40,543 nucleotides of DNA from JAGOGN01 sp036652735 (GCA_036652735.1 JAVVVI010000019.1:1-40543), one strand, 5' to 3'. Counted from the stretch's first letter, positions 16,771-26,739 are shown. Made by a program: numbers and translations. Notes: generated from the sequence alone by a model not told the origin.

Positions 16771-17523
16771 CTATTTCTTATTTTGAATAAATGTGATATC
16801 TGAGGCGTTATCGATCCAGTTTTCCATATGTAGTGTTCCACTCAACTTCTTTATACTTGGCATGATTTTATTTAACCTTAAAACCTTTTCATTGAGATTT
16901 TCTGTATTGCCAAATATCACTCTAATTTTCCCATAACGCAGTACAATATTGTTCTTTTCATCTATTTTCAGCGACTTTGGCATTAAACTATATTTTTCAA
17001 GAGAATGAGACAAACTCAGTAATGATTTAAAAATAGTCTTGTCCTCCACGGGAAGTTTATCGTAGAGTACCACCTGTTCAAACTCCAGCCCCCTGACTCT
17101 GACTGCATCCTCAATTAAGTCTGCTGAAATCTCAACCACAATTCCATCTTTATCAAAATATGCATTCTGCCCTGTTGTTTCCATGTACACATAGCCCACA
17201 ATACCTTTTTCATATACCGTAATTCTGATTTCATGTGGTGGTTTCAACGTAATCTCCATGGTATCCACAAAGGGAATCGACTCCGGTTTGGAGAATTTAT
17301 ACTTAAGATATACATATAAGGAATTCCATGAATACTTGTCATTTAGGATGCTTTCTCGAATCACTTCATCTTCATAAAGTCTATTTCCCTTGACTGTAAC
17401 TTTTTTTACGGTAAAAACAGTCACTACACATACTCCCGCAACCAGAATCAATGCCAAAAGATTCAAACAAAGTACAAGCACATATTTTCTTCGTTTCTTC
17501 TGTTGTCTTTTTTCTTTTATCAT
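16771..17523 (-). CDS. divIB: Cell division protein DivIB/FtsQ
   Basis: A 250-residue single-pass membrane protein of the divisome. It has a short basic cytoplasmic N-terminus (KEKRQQKKRRKYV), one membrane helix (about 14-38), then the POTRA domain (TVKKVTVKGNRLYEDEVIRES, about 38-70) and the FtsQ beta domain outside the membrane. With FtsL it links early and late division proteins. Its start overlaps the ftsW stop by 4 bp, so it is translationally coupled. It is the last gene of the mraZ-led operon; no terminator is visible before the ftsZ promoter. Confidence 0.88.
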   Translation of the reverse strand: MIKEKRQQKKRRKYVLVLCLNLLALILVAGVCVVTVFTVKKVTVKGNRLYEDEVIRESILNDKYSWNSLYVYLKYKFSKPESIPFVDTMEITLKPPHEIRITVYEKGIVGYVYMETTGQNAYFDKDGIVVEISADLIEDAVRVRGLEFEQVVLYDKLPVEDKTIFKSLLSLSHSLEKYSLMPKSLKIDEKNNIVLRYGKIRVIFGNTENLNEKVLRLNKIMPSIKKLSGTLHMENWIDNASDITFIQNKK

Positions 17524-18644
17524 GGCTTCACCTGTTCCGGATCAATTTGAATTCCCCTTGATACACTTAATGCCAATCCCATCTCCGACAGCAAGAACAA
17601 CATACTCGTACCGCCATAACTAACAAATGGAAGCGTAATACCGGTGTTCGGAATTGTATTTGTAACAACTGCTATATTTAAGATAACCTGAATGGAAATA
17701 TGTATCATAATTCCCACAACTACCAGCGAACCAAATAAGTCCTGTGCATTGTTGGCAATAATCATAAAACGCCAAATCATTAAAAGGAATAATAAAATAA
17801 CGCATATTGCTCCAAATAATCCCAATTCTTCGCAAATAACCGAAAAAATCATATCGTTTTGAGGTTCCGGTACAAACCCCAGTTTCTGCATGCTCTCTCC
17901 TAGCCCTTTTCCAAAAATTCCTCCCGATCCAATTGCATACAATCCCTGCAGCGTCTGATAGCCTTTTTCAAAATTCTCCGGGTGAAACCATATTTTTATT
18001 CGGTCCATACGATAACTTTCAAAAAATATAAAGCCCGCGCCTCCTACAAATGCAATAATACCCATTATAATAAATTGTAAATATTTCGTGCTTGCAACAA
18101 ATATCAGTCCTATTGAAATTCCTGCAATTATAATTGCTGTACTTAAGTTGGAGAATGCAACCGGAACAATAACAAGCGCGGCTAATAGAAGAACTTTTAA
18201 AATGTTTTTTATGCTTGACATCTTTTGCGGCATTCTGGATACAAGCGTAGCCAGAAAAATAATAATGGCAAGTTTTGCAAATTCTGATGGTTGAAAAGAA
18301 ATGGGTCCTATTTTTAACCATCGCTGGGATCCATTAAATGAACTTCCCGCAACTAAAACCGCAATACCCAGTGCTACAGACACCAGATAAATCAAAACCG
18401 CCAATTTCTTCCATACTCTATAATCCACTTTTGCAAAAAAGGTCATTCCAACCAATCCAATCATAGTGGCTACCAACTGCTTCTTAAAATAAAAGGCGGG
18501 ATCTGAGAATTTAATTCTTGCATTGTAGGAACTTGTGCTATAGAGCATAACTAAGCCAAATGCCACCAAAAATAAAATGATAAACAGCAAAGTATAATCA
18601 AAGTAATTGTTCTTTTTAATTTGTTTCCTGGGGGTTCGGCTCAT
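17520..18644 (-). CDS. ftsW: Peptidoglycan glycosyltransferase FtsW/SpoVE
   Basis: A SEDS-family polymerase of 374 residues with about ten membrane segments. SEDS proteins polymerise lipid II into glycan strands together with a class B penicillin-binding protein. The family motif NTGITLPFVSYGGTSML is near the C-terminus and WFHPENFEKGYQTLQGLYAIGSG is in the large extracellular loop. In the B. subtilis gene order the protein at this place is SpoVE, specific for spore cortex; here it may serve both vegetative division and the spore, unless another ftsW exists elsewhere. It follows murD after 4 bp. Confidence 0.93.
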   Translation of the reverse strand: MSRTPRKQIKKNNYFDYTLLFIILFLVAFGLVMLYSTSSYNARIKFSDPAFYFKKQLVATMIGLVGMTFFAKVDYRVWKKLAVLIYLVSVALGIAVLVAGSSFNGSQRWLKIGPISFQPSEFAKLAIIIFLATLVSRMPQKMSSIKNILKVLLLAALVIVPVAFSNLSTAIIIAGISIGLIFVASTKYLQFIIMGIIAFVGGAGFIFFESYRMDRIKIWFHPENFEKGYQTLQGLYAIGSGGIFGKGLGESMQKLGFVPEPQNDMIFSVICEELGLFGAICVILLFLLMIWRFMIIANNAQDLFGSLVVVGIMIHISIQVILNIAVVTNTIPNTGITLPFVSYGGTSMLFLLSEMGLALSVSRGIQIDPEQVKP

Positions 18645-18648
18645 CCAC

Positions 18649-20013
18649 TCACTCCTTAAGTCTTAATACGATTTCCTTGAATTTATCACCTCGTTCTTCA
18701 TAATTGGAGAACATTCCCCAACTTGCACAGGCCGGTGACAATAATACATTATCTCCCATTTCCGCATTGTGAATACAAATGTCCATTGCTTCTTCCAGAC
18801 TATCTGCAAACCGGATTTGCTCATAAAGTCCATAACCCTTTGCCGTCTCCGCAATTTTTTCTCTGGTTGCACCGATTAAAACAAATAGCTTAACCTTGCC
18901 ATCAAAGGATTGAATCCATTCATCATACTCGCTTCCTTTATCATACCCACCACCAATTAACAGTGTTGGTCCTTCCATCGCTTTAATTCCCTGAATTGCA
19001 GCATCCGGATTGGTTCCTTTGGAATCATTATAATAACGTACACCTGCTTTTGTTGCAACATATTCAATACGATGTTCCACTGCATTGAAATTTTTCACCG
19101 TTCTAAGGATGGTATCCATTGGTACATTCATTGCCCTGCCCATTGCGATTGCTGCCATAACATTTTCCACATTGCACATTCCTACCAATTTCATTTGTGA
19201 TGTATCAAGTAGTTCTTCCTGAATCCCCTTTTCTGCCGCTATAATTTTTCCATCTTTATAAAAATATCCATCTGAAAGTACTGTTTTGGAAGAAAAAAAT
19301 ACAACTTTGGCCGGACAGCGATTTCCAAATTCCCTGGTATATTCATTTTCATAGTTCAACACACAGGTATCTGATAAATCTTGATTTTTTGTGATGGCTT
19401 CCTTTATTGCTATGTAATTCTCCATGGTATAGTGTCTATTTAAATGATCCGGTGTGATATTTAATATCGCACTTACTTTTGGATGAAACTCTGATATCGT
19501 CTCTAATTGAAAGCTGCTAATCTCCGCAACGGTTACCGTATCATCCTGTTGTTCATCCACAACCATGGTATATGGAATTCCGATGTTTCCCACTACCTGG
19601 GTATGGCAGTAATAAGCAGCCATAATCTCACCCACCAAAGAGGTTGTAGTGGTCTTTCCATTGGTTCCTGTAATTGCCACAAGTGTCCCTTTTCCCAATT
19701 CATAGGCAAGCTCAATTTCACCTAAGATCCCAACGTTGTTCTCTCTTAACTGATTCACAAACGCTGCATCTGTTGGCACACCCGGGCTTAAAACTGCTAT
19801 ATCCGTCTCTTTCATCAACGCTTCTGTTAACTCTCCCGTAATAATCGAGACATTTTTCAGCATTGGGGATTTTTGATAAATTTCTTCTGCCAAAACACGT
19901 TCATTACTATCATATAGTGTAACCTTAAAATGGTGCACGTATAATAATTCGGCAGCGGCAATTCCACTCTTTCCGGTTCCAACTACTAAAAATCTTCTGC
20001 CCTCTAAATTCAT
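18649..20013 (-). CDS. murD: UDP-N-acetylmuramoylalanine--D-glutamate ligase
   Basis: MurD adds D-glutamate to UDP-MurNAc-L-alanine in the cytoplasm. The N-terminal nucleotide-binding start LVVGTGKSGIAAAELL, the Mur ligase P-loop ITGTNGKTTTT (115-124), the central HRIEYVATKAGVRYYNDSKGTNPDA block and the C-terminal LLSPACASWGMFSNYEERGDKF motif are all MurD-specific. At 454 residues, length is normal. A GAGAGGAAA site precedes the ATG. It lies between mraY and ftsW, as in other Firmicutes clusters. Confidence 0.97.
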   Translation of the reverse strand: MNLEGRRFLVVGTGKSGIAAAELLYVHHFKVTLYDSNERVLAEEIYQKSPMLKNVSIITGELTEALMKETDIAVLSPGVPTDAAFVNQLRENNVGILGEIELAYELGKGTLVAITGTNGKTTTTSLVGEIMAAYYCHTQVVGNIGIPYTMVVDEQQDDTVTVAEISSFQLETISEFHPKVSAILNITPDHLNRHYTMENYIAIKEAITKNQDLSDTCVLNYENEYTREFGNRCPAKVVFFSSKTVLSDGYFYKDGKIIAAEKGIQEELLDTSQMKLVGMCNVENVMAAIAMGRAMNVPMDTILRTVKNFNAVEHRIEYVATKAGVRYYNDSKGTNPDAAIQGIKAMEGPTLLIGGGYDKGSEYDEWIQSFDGKVKLFVLIGATREKIAETAKGYGLYEQIRFADSLEEAMDICIHNAEMGDNVLLSPACASWGMFSNYEERGDKFKEIVLRLKE

Positions 20014-20037
20014 ACCGGTTTCCTCTCTATTCTATGT

Positions 20038-20991
20038 CTATATTCCTAAAAATGCAATCAAACAAAGCAATGCTGTAATAATGGAAAATACTGCAACCAC
20101 TTTTGTTTCCGACCAGCCACACAATTCAAAATGGTGGTGAATGGGTGCCATTTTAAAGAACCGTTTTCCACCCGTTTTTTTAAAATACGTAACCTGTATC
20201 GCAACGGATATTACCTCTGCCAAATAAATAAATCCAACAATAATAATAAACAAAGGCATCTGCATCATATATGCGGTTGCAATTACAAAGCCACCTAACG
20301 CAAGTGAACCGGTATCTCCCATCATTACACTTGCAGGGTATACATTAAACAACAGGAACCCCAAAAGCGCACCTACAACGGCGCAGGTAATTGGTGCCAG
20401 GCCACTTGCTGTTCCAACTGCAACAACCGAAAAGAATGTGGCAATCATAATTGTAACACTGGTAGCCAGTCCATCCAGCCCATCTGTAAAATTTGCTCCA
20501 TTTACGGTACCAAGAACTGCGATAAAAAGTACCGGAATTGTAAGCCATCCTAAATTTAAGTACATTCCATTGGAAAATGGAAGCAAAATCGTCATAGGTA
20601 CCCCTGAATATTGCACCATATAGAATGCAAAGATTCCGGTTACCACTAATTGGCAAAGCATCTTCTGCCATGCAAGCAATCCATCGGATCGTTTCAGCAC
20701 CACTTTTAAGTAATCATCAAAAAATCCAATTATACCAAATCCAACCGTTACAAAAAGAATGGGAATGATCTTTGGATAGTCTTTCATATAAATCATACTT
20801 GTTATGATGATACTGGCAATTATCATAAGCCCACCCATAGTAGGCGTACCCGCCTTCTTCAAGTGTGATTTCAGTTCTTCCCTCTCGGTTTGGCCAATCT
20901 TAAGTTTTTTCAAAAAAGGAATGACAATTGGTCCTAATATCGCACTGATTGCAAAAGAAATAATAATTGGGAATATCATATCATATACCAT
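20038..20991 (-). CDS. mraY: Phospho-N-acetylmuramoyl-pentapeptide-transferase
   Basis: MraY transfers phospho-MurNAc-pentapeptide to undecaprenyl phosphate, producing lipid I in the membrane. The 317-residue protein has about ten membrane helices. Visible catalytic blocks are the cytoplasmic GTPTMGG, FGIIGFFDDYLKV (Asp-Asp), NFTDGLDGLA, GDTGSLALGG and the APIHHHFELCGW histidine motif. A GAGGTG site precedes the ATG. murE and murF, often beside it, are not in this cluster. Confidence 0.97.
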   Translation of the reverse strand: MVYDMIFPIIISFAISAILGPIVIPFLKKLKIGQTEREELKSHLKKAGTPTMGGLMIIASIIITSMIYMKDYPKIIPILFVTVGFGIIGFFDDYLKVVLKRSDGLLAWQKMLCQLVVTGIFAFYMVQYSGVPMTILLPFSNGMYLNLGWLTIPVLFIAVLGTVNGANFTDGLDGLATSVTIMIATFFSVVAVGTASGLAPITCAVVGALLGFLLFNVYPASVMMGDTGSLALGGFVIATAYMMQMPLFIIIVGFIYLAEVISVAIQVTYFKKTGGKRFFKMAPIHHHFELCGWSETKVVAVFSIITALLCLIAFLGI

Positions 20992-21042
20992 TTTTCCTAC
21001 ACCTCTTCATATGTTTTTAACCAGTCTAGTATAAGACTTTTT

Positions 21043-22800
21043 CTACTGAAACGCAACCCCCATATAGGGAATAATATTTTGAAAAATATCACGAATGACC
21101 GGTGCCGCAATGGTTCCGCCATAATAAATTCCTTTCGGATTTGTAATTGTAATCAAGGCCAGAACCTGTGGATCATCTGCCGGGTAAAATCCCAGAAAGG
21201 AAGAAATATAGCGGTTCCTGCTTCGTGGGAGTGTTTGTGAGGTTGCTGTCTTTCCTCCAATTCGATAGCCCTCCAGATAAGCCTTATTCCCGGTTCCTTC
21301 TGAAACAACCTTTTCTAAGAGGCTGCATAATTCAGCAGATGTTTCTTCACTTACAATTTTTTCTACTTTTTTATATTTAAATTCCTCCACGGTCTTTCCT
21401 TCTGCATCCGACACGGATACACCCAAATGCGGTGTAATTCTGGTACCTCCATTTAAAAGACTGGCCGCTGTAGCAGCCAGCTGTATTGGAGTAATTTGAA
21501 AGGACTGTCCAAAAGACACCGTAGCCAATTCCACCTGCCCCATTTTCTCTTTTGCATGCATAATAGTTCTGGCTTCTCCGGGAAGATCAATTCCAGTTTT
21601 ATTTAAGATTCCAAATTGATCAAAATAAGAATAAAACCTCTCTACTCCAAGACGCATTCCAACTTCAATAAACACAGGATTACAGGAATTCTTAATTCCA
21701 TCCACAAAAGTTTCTGCTCCATGTCCACGTACTTGGTGACAGTGAATTCTTCTGTCCTCAACAACTTTATAACCGGGGCAGTAAAATTGATCGGTTTCTT
21801 TCAAGACGCCTGCCTCAAATGCTGCCGCTGTTGTGACGATCTTAAATATAGATCCCGGTTCATAGGTATCATTCAGACACGTGTTTCTCCACATCTGATT
21901 GAGTTTATTCTGTTGCTTTTTTGTATTTTTTTCTTTTCCTATAGTATCTTCTTCAATTTTATTCTGTTTATCCCCAACAATTTTAAATGGTTCATTAAGA
22001 TTAAACTCCGGAACCTGTACCATTGCCATAATTTCACCATTTTTCGGATTGAGTAAAATAATGCACACATTTTCTGCGGATTTTTCTTTCATAACTTTTT
22101 TTGCTGCCTGCTGTGCATACATTTGTATATTATAGTCCAGGCTAACGTGCAAATTCAATCCGCTAATCGGATCCTGTCTGTTCTCACCGGCATTTTTGAT
22201 TTCCATTCCCCTGGCATCCGTTAACGTTAGAATTTTACCATTTTTCCCTTTCAGATACTGGTCATACCATACCTCCAAGCCTATAATTCCCTGATTGTCT
22301 CCACCGGTAAAACCCAGTACTTTGGAAGCCAGCGAATCAAAGGGATAATACCGTTTGTAATCCTCATCCACTTTTATTCCGGAAAGACCATAAGATCGAA
22401 TACGGTCTCCCACTTCTTTGCTTACATTTGACTTAATTCGTTCAATCGAACTGACTTTTTCTACACGCTTACGAATTTGCTCTTCCGGTAATTCCAATTC
22501 CTCTGCTAATATCGTTATGGCACGTTCCTTATTCTCAATCTGGGAATGAATTACAGATATTGTGCAAACTGTTTTGTTTGTGGCAAGAACCTTTCCATTG
22601 CAATCAACTATCTCTCCCCGTGCCGCTTTAATATCACGTTCTCTTTCATGAAGATTTTCGGCTTTCTGACCATAATATTCAGAACAAAACACCATTAAAT
22701 AAACCAGTCTCCCAAGTAAAAAGAAGAGCACAAATACAACAGCCAAGAATAGAATTAATATTTTTTTTCGATTATATTTTTTGCTTACAGACAATGCCAT
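21043..22800 (-). CDS. spoVD: Class B penicillin-binding protein, SpoVD-like (KTG box changed to KTA)
   Basis: A 585-residue transpeptidase anchored by one N-terminal helix (about 13-37). Pedestal domain, then the penicillin-binding domain: SxxK at Ser317-Lys320 (EPGSIFKI), SxN at Ser372-Asn374 (NSCN), and the third box KTA at 517-519 (GGKTATSQ) instead of the usual KTG. There is no PASTA domain, unlike B. subtilis PBP2B and SpoVD. By gene order (ftsL, pbpB, spoVD, mraY) it corresponds to SpoVD, which makes spore cortex together with SpoVE. The KTA change is unusual but keeps Lys and Thr, so activity is plausible. The spoVD name rests on position, not on sequence. Confidence 0.85.
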   Translation of the reverse strand: MALSVSKKYNRKKILILFLAVVFVLFFLLGRLVYLMVFCSEYYGQKAENLHERERDIKAARGEIVDCNGKVLATNKTVCTISVIHSQIENKERAITILAEELELPEEQIRKRVEKVSSIERIKSNVSKEVGDRIRSYGLSGIKVDEDYKRYYPFDSLASKVLGFTGGDNQGIIGLEVWYDQYLKGKNGKILTLTDARGMEIKNAGENRQDPISGLNLHVSLDYNIQMYAQQAAKKVMKEKSAENVCIILLNPKNGEIMAMVQVPEFNLNEPFKIVGDKQNKIEEDTIGKEKNTKKQQNKLNQMWRNTCLNDTYEPGSIFKIVTTAAAFEAGVLKETDQFYCPGYKVVEDRRIHCHQVRGHGAETFVDGIKNSCNPVFIEVGMRLGVERFYSYFDQFGILNKTGIDLPGEARTIMHAKEKMGQVELATVSFGQSFQITPIQLAATAASLLNGGTRITPHLGVSVSDAEGKTVEEFKYKKVEKIVSEETSAELCSLLEKVVSEGTGNKAYLEGYRIGGKTATSQTLPRSRNRYISSFLGFYPADDPQVLALITITNPKGIYYGGTIAAPVIRDIFQNIIPYMGVAFQ

Positions 22801-22835
22801 ACCTCATGCATCCTATTTCTATAATCTATTTCTCT

Positions 22836-24737
22836 TTAGTCAAAAATATCACCGTTATAATTTTCGTCCGATCCGCTTCCCTCTTCCCCTGTATAGGTAT
22901 CTTCCTTTCCTTCATCCGGATATACATTCATATATGGAAGAATTTCTTCCAGTATTTCTTTTGCAAGTGTGGTCGCATAACCACTTTGTGCTTGATTTTC
23001 GTCATTTACTTCATCAATAACAACATATACAAGAACCTTTGGATGATCTGCAGGTGCATATCCGATAAAGGATACCAGATATTTACGATTTCCCCTTGGA
23101 AGCTTCTGTGCTGTTCCTGTCTTTCCACCCATGGTATATCCTTTGACTTTAGCACTTTTAGCTGTGCCTGCCTGAACAGTAGAATAAAGGTAGCTTTTTA
23201 CCGTCTCACTGGTTTCTTTGGATATCGTCTGTTTTAAAAGCAAGGGTTTAACCTTTTCAACAACCGTTCCATTACTGTCTTGAATTTCTTTCACTAAATG
23301 TGGCTGATAATAATTTCCTCCGTTAATTAAAGAAGAAAATGCGCTGGCTACCTGAATCATGGTCACGTTGAAGTTCTGGCCAAAAGAATTTGTTGCAAGA
23401 GATGTTTTTCCAATTGTATCCTCTGTATAAATCAGGCTGTCCGTTCTTGCTTCTCCAGGCAAATCAATGTTTGTCTTTAATCCAAATCCAAAGGTATTTT
23501 GATATTCACAGAATGTTTTTTCCCCAACCTTTTTTCCAATCTGCATTAAGGCATCATTACAGGAATTCATAATTGCCTGTCGGATTGTTTCTTTTCCATG
23601 TCCGCTGCGGTTCACGCAATGAATATCATGACCTCCAATACGTTCCACTCCATTGCATAAAAAGGTTTCCTTCCCTTTTAGCTTCCCCGAATCAAGCCCC
23701 GCTGCTACCGTAAATGGTTTTACGGTAGATCCGGGCTCATAGGTGTAGGTAATACTAAAATTCTCCCATAATTTATTCAAGAAATCCAGTTTGGACTCCT
23801 CGCTCATTTTGTCGATTTTTTTCTGTTTGAAAAAAGGCGTTAAATCCCAGGGCTTATTAAGGTCATAAGAAGGATAATCTGCCATAGCAAGCAATTCTCC
23901 GGAATTAGGGTCCACAACCAGAACCGATGTGCTTTTACTTCCCGGTCCCTTTTTTTTGGCATTTTCATGTTCCTTGTTAAAACTGAGTACCTTTTTTTCC
24001 ACAATAGACTGTATGGTTGTATCAATCGTGCTTACTATTGTTTTTCCATTTTCTGCATTTTTAACTGTTGTCTCAAAATTACTATCTGAATTTAAATACC
24101 CATATTCTCTTCCATTCATTCCATTAAGAACGTCATTATAAGAATTTTCAAGTCCATTAATACCCTCATTCCCTGATGTGGTAAACCCGATTACCGATGC
24201 TGCAAGTGATTGGTAGGGATAATTTCTCTCATATTCTTTTTCAAACCATACTCCTGCAATATTGGGATTCTTATCCTTTTCATCCTGAAGATTAATAAAC
24301 GCTTGAATTTTTTCATAAGGAAGCTTCTTAAGCAAAACCGTATACTGACTATTGGCTTTTTCTTCCAATATCTCATATAATTTTTCTTCTGTTAATTCAT
24401 CAAAGCACTTCGTCAATGCACTTATTGTTGGCTCTCTATTTTCCTTTTTTGCATTTAAAACCTTGCAATCCAGAATTAAATTATAGACATCTGTACTTGT
24501 AGCTAATATTGTTCCATTGCGATCAACAATATCCCCACGCTGAAATGGAATGACACGACTGGTATATTCCTGTTGGTCTAATACTTTTTTCGTGTATTTC
24601 TCACCGCTGACAAAATTAATATATACAATTCTTCCCACTAATACCAGCAGCGCCAATAGCACTGCTAAAAAAACTACAACCAGTTTCTTTTGCATTTTCT
24701 TTGAAAAATTATATTGCTTTAGTTTCCTTCTGGCCAC
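22836..24737 (-). CDS. pbpB: Class B penicillin-binding protein, PBP2B/FtsI-like
   Basis: Septal transpeptidase with a basic N-terminus, one membrane helix, pedestal domain (RGDIVDRNGTILATS), and a penicillin-binding domain. Numbered from the GTG at 24749: SxxK at Ser341-Lys344 (EPGSTVKP), SxN at Ser396-Asn398 and a normal KTG at 543-545 (GGKTGTAQ). No PASTA domain is present; the C-terminus is a short acidic tail rich in Glu, Asp and Gly. Two in-frame GTG codons could start it, at 24749 and 24737. I prefer 24737 because AAGGAG sits directly against the first one, leaving no spacing. By position after ftsL it is the vegetative division PBP. Confidence 0.88.
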   Translation of the reverse strand: MARRKLKQYNFSKKMQKKLVVVFLAVLLALLVLVGRIVYINFVSGEKYTKKVLDQQEYTSRVIPFQRGDIVDRNGTILATSTDVYNLILDCKVLNAKKENREPTISALTKCFDELTEEKLYEILEEKANSQYTVLLKKLPYEKIQAFINLQDEKDKNPNIAGVWFEKEYERNYPYQSLAASVIGFTTSGNEGINGLENSYNDVLNGMNGREYGYLNSDSNFETTVKNAENGKTIVSTIDTTIQSIVEKKVLSFNKEHENAKKKGPGSKSTSVLVVDPNSGELLAMADYPSYDLNKPWDLTPFFKQKKIDKMSEESKLDFLNKLWENFSITYTYEPGSTVKPFTVAAGLDSGKLKGKETFLCNGVERIGGHDIHCVNRSGHGKETIRQAIMNSCNDALMQIGKKVGEKTFCEYQNTFGFGLKTNIDLPGEARTDSLIYTEDTIGKTSLATNSFGQNFNVTMIQVASAFSSLINGGNYYQPHLVKEIQDSNGTVVEKVKPLLLKQTISKETSETVKSYLYSTVQAGTAKSAKVKGYTMGGKTGTAQKLPRGNRKYLVSFIGYAPADHPKVLVYVVIDEVNDENQAQSGYATTLAKEILEEILPYMNVYPDEGKEDTYTGEEGSGSDENYNGDIFD

Positions 24738-24769
24738 GTTTTCACCCACTCCTTACAAATCCGGTTCTC

Positions 24770-25282
24770 TTATCTGTTAAATATTAAATCAAAGACAGTC
24801 CTTCTGCTTGCCTGTGGTATTTCCTCCACTTGTTCCATATAATCACTATTTTCCACTTCATAGTAAATGATTTGTTCTTCTTTTGGATATACCATTCCTA
24901 ATTTTTTTGCTGCTGTTTTCCTTATTTGATTTAAATTTACAGATGTTTGTAAGCGTTTGAACGCGGTATCATTATCTGCTTGTAAATCAACCAGCTGATT
25001 CTCCAGCGTATTAATATGTTCCATCCTTTCATTTACCTGTGCCTGCAAATTAACATAAATAGCACAAATGCCAAAGACCAAAGAGGTCGCCATACACAAA
25101 AATAATACATAGCCTAAATTCATACACTTTGCATTCTCTCTGTTTCGTCTTACCGCCCTTGCTGAGGAGGTCTCAGGTTTTGCTGTTTTCCGCCTGTTGT
25201 ATTCCGCCGCCGTCTCAAATTGTGGTGCTGCATTTCCATATATATAGTTCTGCTGTGTAGTGTTGTTTCTCTGTTTTGCCAT
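24770..25282 (-). CDS. ftsL: Cell division protein FtsL-like
   Basis: A 170-residue bitopic protein: a charged cytoplasmic N-terminus of about 68 residues, one membrane helix (MNLGYVLFLCMATSLVFGIC, about 74-93), then a coiled coil (LQAQVNERMEHINTLENQLVDLQ) and the KLGMVYP motif usual in FtsL. FtsL, DivIC and DivIB form the complex that activates septal FtsW-PBP2B. Sequence conservation in this family is low; the call rests on topology, the KLGMVYP end and the position between rsmH and the first penicillin-binding protein gene. Confidence 0.82.
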   Translation of the reverse strand: MAKQRNNTTQQNYIYGNAAPQFETAAEYNRRKTAKPETSSARAVRRNRENAKCMNLGYVLFLCMATSLVFGICAIYVNLQAQVNERMEHINTLENQLVDLQADNDTAFKRLQTSVNLNQIRKTAAKKLGMVYPKEEQIIYYEVENSDYMEQVEEIPQASRRTVFDLIFNR

Positions 25283-25301
25283 CTAACCGCATCCTTTCTG
25301 T

Positions 25302-26240
25302 TTAGGCCTTTTCAAACACTCGAAGTTTTGCACTTTTACTGCGTTTGTTATATTCTAATTCCTCATCACTTGGAAGAATGGGCTTCCTTGTCACAACTCT
25401 TCCCTTACTCTTTTTCCCACATACGCATACCGGAAAATCTTTCGGACAGGTACATGGGTTCTCATTTCTTCTGAAATTCGTCTTAACAATACGATCTTCC
25501 AAAGAATGAAATGTTATAATACAGATTCTTCCCAATGGATTAAGCAGATCAATCATCTCATCCAAAGAATCCTGGAGTACTTTCAATTCTTGATTCAACT
25601 CAATGCGAATCGCCTGAAAGGTTCGCTTTGCAGGATGTCCACCGGTGACCTGTACCCGCATTGGTATGGCACCCCGAATAATTTGTGTTAATTGTCCGGT
25701 AGTCTCGATTGACTGGGTTTCTCTGTATTTAACAATGTGTTTTGCTATATTTTTTGCAAATTTATCTTCTCCGAAATCGCGAATCATCCGATATAGTTCC
25801 TGTTCCGTATACTCATTGACAATCTCTCTTGCTGTCTGGCTCTGCCTATTATCCATACGCATGTCCAATGGAGCATTTTCCTCCATATACGTAAATCCCC
25901 GTTCCGGTGTATCTAGTTGATAGGATGACACCCCTAAATCAAGTGTGATTCCATCTACTTTATCGATACCAAGCTCCTTTAGGCACTCACGCATCTCTCT
26001 GTAATTACTCCGTATGATTGTTACTTTATCCTTAAATGGTTCCAAACGTTGGGTTGCTGCACCAATTGCATCTTCGTCCTGATCAATTCCAATTAACCGT
26101 CCCTGTTCGGATAGCCTCTGGCATACCCCATAGGCATGTCCCCCTCCGCCAAGGGTACCATCTACGTATATTCCATCTGCTTTTATTTTAAGTTCTTCTA
26201 TTGTTTCCTCAAATAAAACGGATACATGTTTAAAGTCCAT
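25302..26240 (-). CDS. rsmH: 16S rRNA (cytosine(1402)-N(4))-methyltransferase
   Basis: RsmH (formerly MraW) methylates N4 of C1402 in the decoding centre of 16S rRNA, using S-adenosylmethionine. Signatures: HVSVLFEETIEEL at the N-terminus, the SAM-binding YVDGTLGGGGHA, ITLDLGVSSYQLDTPERGFTY, TGGHPAKRTFQAIRIELN and FHSLEDRIVK. The C-terminal KSAKLRVFEKA is the usual ending. Length 312 is standard. It follows mraZ directly. Confidence 0.97.
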   Translation of the reverse strand: MDFKHVSVLFEETIEELKIKADGIYVDGTLGGGGHAYGVCQRLSEQGRLIGIDQDEDAIGAATQRLEPFKDKVTIIRSNYREMRECLKELGIDKVDGITLDLGVSSYQLDTPERGFTYMEENAPLDMRMDNRQSQTAREIVNEYTEQELYRMIRDFGEDKFAKNIAKHIVKYRETQSIETTGQLTQIIRGAIPMRVQVTGGHPAKRTFQAIRIELNQELKVLQDSLDEMIDLLNPLGRICIITFHSLEDRIVKTNFRRNENPCTCPKDFPVCVCGKKSKGRVVTRKPILPSDEELEYNKRSKSAKLRVFEKA

Positions 26241-26274
26241 ATGCTCGCCTCTCTATATGCTCCGGTATGTATTG

Positions 26275-26706
26275 CTATATACTAAGTCCTAATTCTGCCA
26301 TGTGCTCCGCAATCTCATCCATATCGTCATATTCATTGCTCTCGGTCCATTTTTCCTTGTCCCAGATTTCAATTCGATTCAGTACTCCAACAGAAACAAT
26401 ATCCTTCTGTAATTCAGCAAATTCCCGTAAAACTCCCGGAAGTAAAATTCTTCCCTGCTTATCCACCTCACAGGTTGCCGCACCTGCGAAAAAGAAACGG
26501 GAAAATTTTCTTGCATCCTTTGTTGTCAGCGGCACTTCTTTAAACTTGTTCTCAATGTTCAGCCATTCTTCATTGGGATACACAAATAAGCATCCATCCA
26601 GTCCCTTCGTAACAACGAATTCATCTCCCAGTTGTTCTCGAAACTTTGAAGGAACAATAAGTCTGCCTTTTGCGTCGATTATATGACTATATTCGCCCAT
26701 GAACAT
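26275..26706 (-). CDS. mraZ: Transcriptional regulator MraZ
   Basis: MraZ is a ring-forming DNA-binding protein with two AbrB-like repeats that represses its own division and cell-wall operon. Both repeats are visible: MFMGEYSHIIDAKGRLIVPS at the start and TCEVDKQGRILLPGVLREFA in the middle, each with the conserved DxxGRxxxP. The ORF opens at a GTG (26715), but AGGTGAG spaced 5 bp before the ATG at 26706 and the family N-terminus decide for 26706, giving 143 residues. Four half-sites for MraZ lie upstream (26767-26802), so self-control is expected. Confidence 0.96.
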   Translation of the reverse strand: MFMGEYSHIIDAKGRLIVPSKFREQLGDEFVVTKGLDGCLFVYPNEEWLNIENKFKEVPLTTKDARKFSRFFFAGAATCEVDKQGRILLPGVLREFAELQKDIVSVGVLNRIEIWDKEKWTESNEYDDMDEIAEHMAELGLSI

Positions 26707-26739
26707 TGAACTCACCTGCCCTTGTAGGATGGAATGGAT

